The notes under the pieces are model-generated. The model had not been told where the DNA came from and ran no database searches. It worked only from the letters and a program-made list of their open reading frames with translations. A stretch of DNA of 64,000 nt, from contig JADJOJ010000003.1 in assembly GCA_016713825.1 (NCBI GenBank), positions 434,001 to 498,000 on the forward strand, written 5' to 3'. This stretch comes from Candidatus Leptofilum gracile (GTDB lineage Bacteria > Chloroflexota > Anaerolineae > Promineifilales > Promineifilaceae). The position numbers and the translations under genes were made by a program. Numbering within the stretch: position 1 is the first letter of the stretch; each line of letters opens with the position of its first letter. Below, piece by piece: positions 61,201 through 64,000 of the stretch.

Positions 61201-63558
61201 ATCGGCCGGTGGCAGGGCGGTAAATTCACCCCCCACGCAGACGGGGTTGGCCGGGTCTGTGGCGTCTAGCGTGCCGTTGAAGCAGCCATCGGCGAAGCCG
61301 TAGTTGCCGTTTACGGTGGCGAAGTCGTTTTGGAATTGGGTGCCCATCGCCATCGGTTCCAGGCAAATTTTGCCAGCGTCTACGGCGGGCAAAATCCAAT
61401 GATTTACCGGATCGCCTTCCACATCGTACGCCTGGCAGTTGATGGGACGGCCGTCTTCCCACAATTCGCTGGTGGTGGCTTGCAGTAGGGTGCCTTTGGC
61501 AAAGGAACCATCGGCAGCCAGTTCGTAACGGCCGCTTTCATCACAAGCAGCGGCGGTGGTGCCACAACGCACTGGTTCGTAGAGGTACATGGGCAGGTTG
61601 GGGATACCCGGTGCCCACGGTTCTACCGCCGCCAGCGAGGGGTCGTATTCGGCGCGGGTGGTGTCGTAGAAGACGGTGCCAGCGATGCCGCCGTTTTCAC
61701 CTGGGGCATAGGGCTGCACGCCCCAATCCAGGCGGCCAGATTGGCCAATGACGGGCATAACGCCCACGTCTACCCCTTCGCCGAGGATGGTGGTTTCTTC
61801 AAGTTGGTTAAAGGGTTGGAAGGTGTACCCTGTGACTTTGTATTGGGGCGAGAACGCTTCTAGCACCAACCAGTTGTTGTAGGGGTACATGTTTTCGTAT
61901 TCGTAGTAGCCATCGGAAGCGGTGGGGACCAAAATACCGCCACGATCCATTTCGGTGTTGTCCCGTTTTCTCAGGAGGATGGGGTATTCGCCGATGCCCA
62001 TTTCGCCGGGGTCACGTCGGCCGTTGGCGTTGTTGTCGGCAAAGACGTAGCCGTGGACGTTGGTAAACCAGCCGGTGACGAAGAGTACGCCCATGTCTAC
62101 AACTTCGCCGTTAACGACGGAGACCTGGACGAGATCGAGGATGTTGAGTTGGGGGCCGTCCCAGTAGGTGAGCTGGTAATCGCCATCGGGGACGTGGGGG
62201 ATGACAAAGCTGCCGTCTACGTCACCCTGGCCGATCCATACGGCCGTATCCCCACCCTGCAAATCGCTCAAAGCAATCCACGGGTTGGCAATCGTTTCCC
62301 GAATTTTGGCTCCAGATAGCCCACCCCAGAGGTGACCCTGGTAAGGCAACCCGCCATTAAACGGCACGTAAACCTCAGCGTTGGCAATAACACCCCGAAT
62401 TTCGCCCGCAACAGCATTGTTTGTCAGGTCATTTTTGGGCCGGACAAAACCAAAGATGGTAACCGGGAACGGTTCGTTGGCAATGACAAACTCGGTGTCG
62501 TAGCCGGTAGAACCTTCTTGAATCCAGGAATCCCACGGTTTGTTGCCTTCCAGCGTGGTGGTTTGCACCCAATCGGTGCCGTCTGGCGGCACAACCCACG
62601 CCTCGAACCGGTTGGTGCCCAGGTTGTGGATGATGATGTCGCCGTTTTCATCGCTCAGGCATTTGCCGCCAGAACCGGGAATCGGTACTGGTGCGCCATC
62701 TTCCCAAACGTACCCGTTGGGGTACAGAATTGGGTCGTAGTTGGGATGGCCAGGGGCCAGCTCGTACTCTGTGCAGATGGGGTTGCCGTACACATCGTTG
62801 GTCACCTCACCGCCGATATCGCCGATATGCCCTTCAAAACCGGCCAAACCCGCTTCGGCGGGCACGTCTGCGGCGGAGTTGGGCAGGCTGTTGTCTTCAA
62901 ACACTTTGATGATGAGGGTGGCGGTGGGCAGCGGCAGGGGCTGCATGGAAACGTTGACGGTAGCTACGCCCGGATTGCCTGAATCTTCTTCCATGGGAAT
63001 GGAGAACCATTGGCCGTCTAGCTTGTAGCCATCGGCAATGACGGAGATGAGGTAGCGCCCTTCGGGTAGATTCAGGGTGGTTCCTTCGCTTAAAACGGTT
63101 TCATCACCCTGGGTAACGATGGGGCTCCAACTGGCAATACCGGCAATGCTGGGCCATTGGCAGTTGTCTGGGTAGTCTGGATTGGCGATTTGCTCTGCTT
63201 CATCCATAAATGGGGCGCAGTCTGGGTAACGCCCCATGCGAGTATCCCCGGTATTGTCTTCATTGATGATGAATTTATATTCGGGGATGGAATCGCCAGC
63301 CACAATGCCGGGTGGGTTGGGGTCGCCCAAGGGGGCACCCCAGAGGGGCTCTGTGCGGGCGCTGACAACTTTCAGGGCAATGTTGGTAGTGGTGGCAGCG
63401 GGTGCGGCCGGTGCGGCGGGTGCGGCACTGACAAGCAGTTTGTCAATGGCGGAAGGGCCTGCCGTGTCTACCATTGCAGAGGAAGCTGGCAACACCACCA
63501 CGAGGGCAATGCACAAGCCTAACAGCAATAATAGCAACAATGTTCCTCTTCGTTCCAT
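58285..63558 (-). CDS. Giant secreted multidomain protein: SdrD-B-like, IPT/TIG and beta-helix domains
   Basis: Protein of 1757 residues. ATG 63558 is chosen over an upstream in-frame start at 63681 because AGGAGG precedes it and a clean signal peptide follows (ERRGTLLLLLLLGLCIALVV). An Ala/Pro-rich linker leads to several beta domains; GYVFADNNANGRRDPGEMGI and GIAGTVFYDTTRAEYDPS resemble SdrD-B/collagen-binding-B repeats. Near the middle INILGLGFGDVQGNGQVYLG is an IPT/TIG-like domain. The last 600 residues form a right-handed beta-helix (ANVVIQGGGIFVNAYAKYLQ, rungs with NNIIQNN). No anchor motif is seen. It begins the minus-strand series that continues with the three cupredoxin genes, so it may be their surface scaffold. 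Confidence 0.85.
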   Translation of the reverse strand: MERRGTLLLLLLLGLCIALVVVLPASSAMVDTAGPSAIDKLLVSAAPAAPAAPAATTTNIALKVVSARTEPLWGAPLGDPNPPGIVAGDSIPEYKFIINEDNTGDTRMGRYPDCAPFMDEAEQIANPDYPDNCQWPSIAGIASWSPIVTQGDETVLSEGTTLNLPEGRYLISVIADGYKLDGQWFSIPMEEDSGNPGVATVNVSMQPLPLPTATLIIKVFEDNSLPNSAADVPAEAGLAGFEGHIGDIGGEVTNDVYGNPICTEYELAPGHPNYDPILYPNGYVWEDGAPVPIPGSGGKCLSDENGDIIIHNLGTNRFEAWVVPPDGTDWVQTTTLEGNKPWDSWIQEGSTGYDTEFVIANEPFPVTIFGFVRPKNDLTNNAVAGEIRGVIANAEVYVPFNGGLPYQGHLWGGLSGAKIRETIANPWIALSDLQGGDTAVWIGQGDVDGSFVIPHVPDGDYQLTYWDGPQLNILDLVQVSVVNGEVVDMGVLFVTGWFTNVHGYVFADNNANGRRDPGEMGIGEYPILLRKRDNTEMDRGGILVPTASDGYYEYENMYPYNNWLVLEAFSPQYKVTGYTFQPFNQLEETTILGEGVDVGVMPVIGQSGRLDWGVQPYAPGENGGIAGTVFYDTTRAEYDPSLAAVEPWAPGIPNLPMYLYEPVRCGTTAAACDESGRYELAADGSFAKGTLLQATTSELWEDGRPINCQAYDVEGDPVNHWILPAVDAGKICLEPMAMGTQFQNDFATVNGNYGFADGCFNGTLDATDPANPVCVGGEFTALPPADYLVEVVVPNDEYGRPLYQVEREEDLNVFSGNEYLSQPTAGRPAANPPDFPVCAGALHTVDVAGIGSDGPNAVENPDFAAEGGSIYEGTDRRLCETKLVSVIEGRAVAPSFLFFTDVPLPGRWWGLILDDLTLSTNPREWTFGEKAGIPNVPIGVYDFSERLVTTLESDPNGLFSALMPSTMTMNAPSPTGMFANMFRLVGNDPGQPGQLNGNYNPQYRTIAANFEVIPGMGVIADLAPTQVATSIQSPGSQFNHVAQCKLEDTTPQLFAVDVPYVDLTGTNAERTINILGLGFGDVQGNGQVYLGTLPATVTHWEDRLITIIVPQTLGSGPHHLEIIAANEQSLVNGITIHAIGAGYRPFIYEVGPGKAYDTDNGATIQDALNDAANRNRALVVVYPDTPEQWNPKGLYYENVVMHSPVKLQGIGPGGVYGDGSFVLGSVLNGLGFSGDTGSAADWRDLVEGLPRAGNQAIYEGAVVSVFPEGNNQFRAGFNAAIDGFTIEGGDQQGFPNNINQIGGGNNGQAANVVIQGGGIFVNAYAKYLQITNNIIQNNGGAYAGAIRIGTPNLPAGDPSKDAQNDRIFIGHNQILANGGTNLAGAIGIFDGAQRYEIANNDICGNYSTEYGGGISHYGYSPQGSIHNNRIYFNHSMDEGGGIMIAGELPANALMLSPGAGTVNIYSNIIQANLSNDDGGGLRFLMAGNFRYDVYNNIIVNNVSTHEGGGVALNDAPNVRFYNNTVMKNLTTATALTSNGQPAPAGLSSSLNSDALQATLGANAPIFSNPRMFNNIFWDNRAGSWNGDGVSGIGLAGDPSGIYTWDVGMSGNTHLLQPTYSILQTTDGTIPHATNLVGVNPMVVETYDVSVSALPWRTNPNFVGVVLVAVDLPPNLLGDYHLQEGSPAINAGITNVGNSTTPLFDIDGDIRPSNAGYEIGADETGQLSAARLVVPGDAMQFNFFQQYMPILLHTDAAE

Positions 63559-63618
63559 GTAAACCTCCTGAACGCGTCTGCTAAAGCAGATGTGGTAATA
63601 ATGAATCGGAATGAATCG

Positions 63619-63673
63619 GGAGTACCTGTCTTTGGGTAGATTCAGGTGCTGTGTAGAGACAGACTGGTACTCC
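63619..63673. repeat. Inverted repeat in the leader of the 1757-residue gene
   Basis: Outer arms GGAGTACC (63619-63626) and GGTACTCC (63666-63673), with inner TGTCT/AGACA pairing just inside. It lies 60-115 bases upstream of the start codon, a position suited to a leader stem or an operator. Confidence 0.4.
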
Positions 63674-63767
63674 AATACCAATGATAGGAAGTAAACGGGT
63701 TAGAAAAGTTGAAAAAGCTTGGCGTTAATTGTGAAGAATTGGTGAAAGGTTGTGGGGGTGGTGAAGA

Positions 63768-64000
63768 TTAGGCCGTGGGGCCAGCCAGGAGGGAGCGTAC
63801 GAAGATGATGATTTCCAGGGGGTCAACGGGTTTGACGAGGTAGCCGCGAGCGCCATTGCGGTGGGCTTTTTGTTGCAGCATGGTGGAAATTTGGGCAGAA
63901 AGGATGACGATTTGGGTGGTTGCGTGGTGTTGTTTAACTTCGGCCAGCAGCGGGAGGCTGGATTCGCCAGAGAGGTCGAGGTCTAGCAGGAGCAGGTCGA
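63768..64000 (-). CDS. Response regulator receiver domain, C-terminal part (cut by window end)
   Basis: Read on the minus strand from the window edge, the frame gives 76 residues ending at TAA (63768-63770). It begins DLLLLDLDLSGESSLPLLAE, where the DLDLSG stretch holds the phospho-acceptor Asp of a receiver; IVILSAQ contains the conserved Ser and GARGYLVKPVDPLE the conserved Lys-Pro. It ends soon after the receiver's last helix (IIIFVRSLLAGPTA), so this is a receiver with no C-terminal output domain; any other domain would be N-terminal, outside the window. It could regulate the giant gene 209 bases downstream on the same strand. Confidence 0.85.
   Translation of the reverse strand, partial: DLLLLDLDLSGESSLPLLAEVKQHHATTQIVILSAQISTMLQQKAHRNGARGYLVKPVDPLEIIIFVRSLLAGPTA

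Noticed and set aside
1..64000. tRNA, rRNA, CRISPR, integrase or transposase genes
   Set aside because: Gaps were read on both strands; no cloverleaf with a TTCGA-type arm, no rRNA core, no spaced repeats and no mobile-element protein were recognised.

Overview
The window looks like a bacterial chromosome from the Chloroflexota, probably an Anaerolineae-type lineage. This is inferred from the mix of gene families (PAS plus bacterial transcriptional activator domain regulator, multiheme cytochromes, very large secreted beta-helix proteins, multicopper oxidases), not from any database search. Several genes start at TTG or GTG, and S14, S4 and L36 are the zinc-binding forms.

Bases 1-17.5 kb hold one long co-directional (+) translation cluster: the end of tuf, the S10, spc and alpha-type ribosomal genes, secY, adk, rpmJ, rpsM-rpsK-rpsD-rpoA-rplQ, truA, rplM and rpsI, closed by a hairpin terminator. 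map and infA are absent from their usual place between adk and rpmJ, and L29 carries a long C-terminal extension. A two-domain methylase-MazG protein follows.

Bases 19-26.5 kb are a mixed region, mostly on the minus strand: a lipoprotein, a frameshifted gene with a CxxC domain and a CHAP hydrolase domain, a LuxR-type regulator whose receiver has lost its phospho-acceptor Asp, an SH3-domain membrane protein, an ABC exporter and an arginase.

Bases 26.6-33.1 kb carry a minus-strand electron-transfer operon: a five-helix cytochrome b, an 18-heme cytochrome c, a two-cluster ferredoxin, an FAD/NAD(P) oxidoreductase and a 24-heme cytochrome c. A fused scrap made from the first gene's 5' end and the last gene's 3' end lies at 39.5 kb, as if a second copy of the operon had collapsed by deletion. 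Between them are a 6-CxxCH membrane cytochrome with a recent 852-bp internal duplication and a PQQ-type beta-propeller lipoprotein.

Bases 39.6-63.6 kb are dominated by exported proteins: a 2244-residue repeat protein, a PAS-BTAD regulator, three CopC-type proteins (one fused to CopD), three consecutive cupredoxin/multicopper oxidase proteins and a 1757-residue beta-helix protein. The window ends inside a response regulator gene.

Two genome-scale signals stand out. The 8-bp palindrome ACGGCCGT occurs about 75 times (counted by eye; about one is expected by chance), in genes and between them, and leaves TAV, NGR and RP imprints in proteins. Separately, five intergenic arrays of 7-bp units are mostly folded as inverted repeats; four of the five overlap the stop codon of a minus-strand gene.
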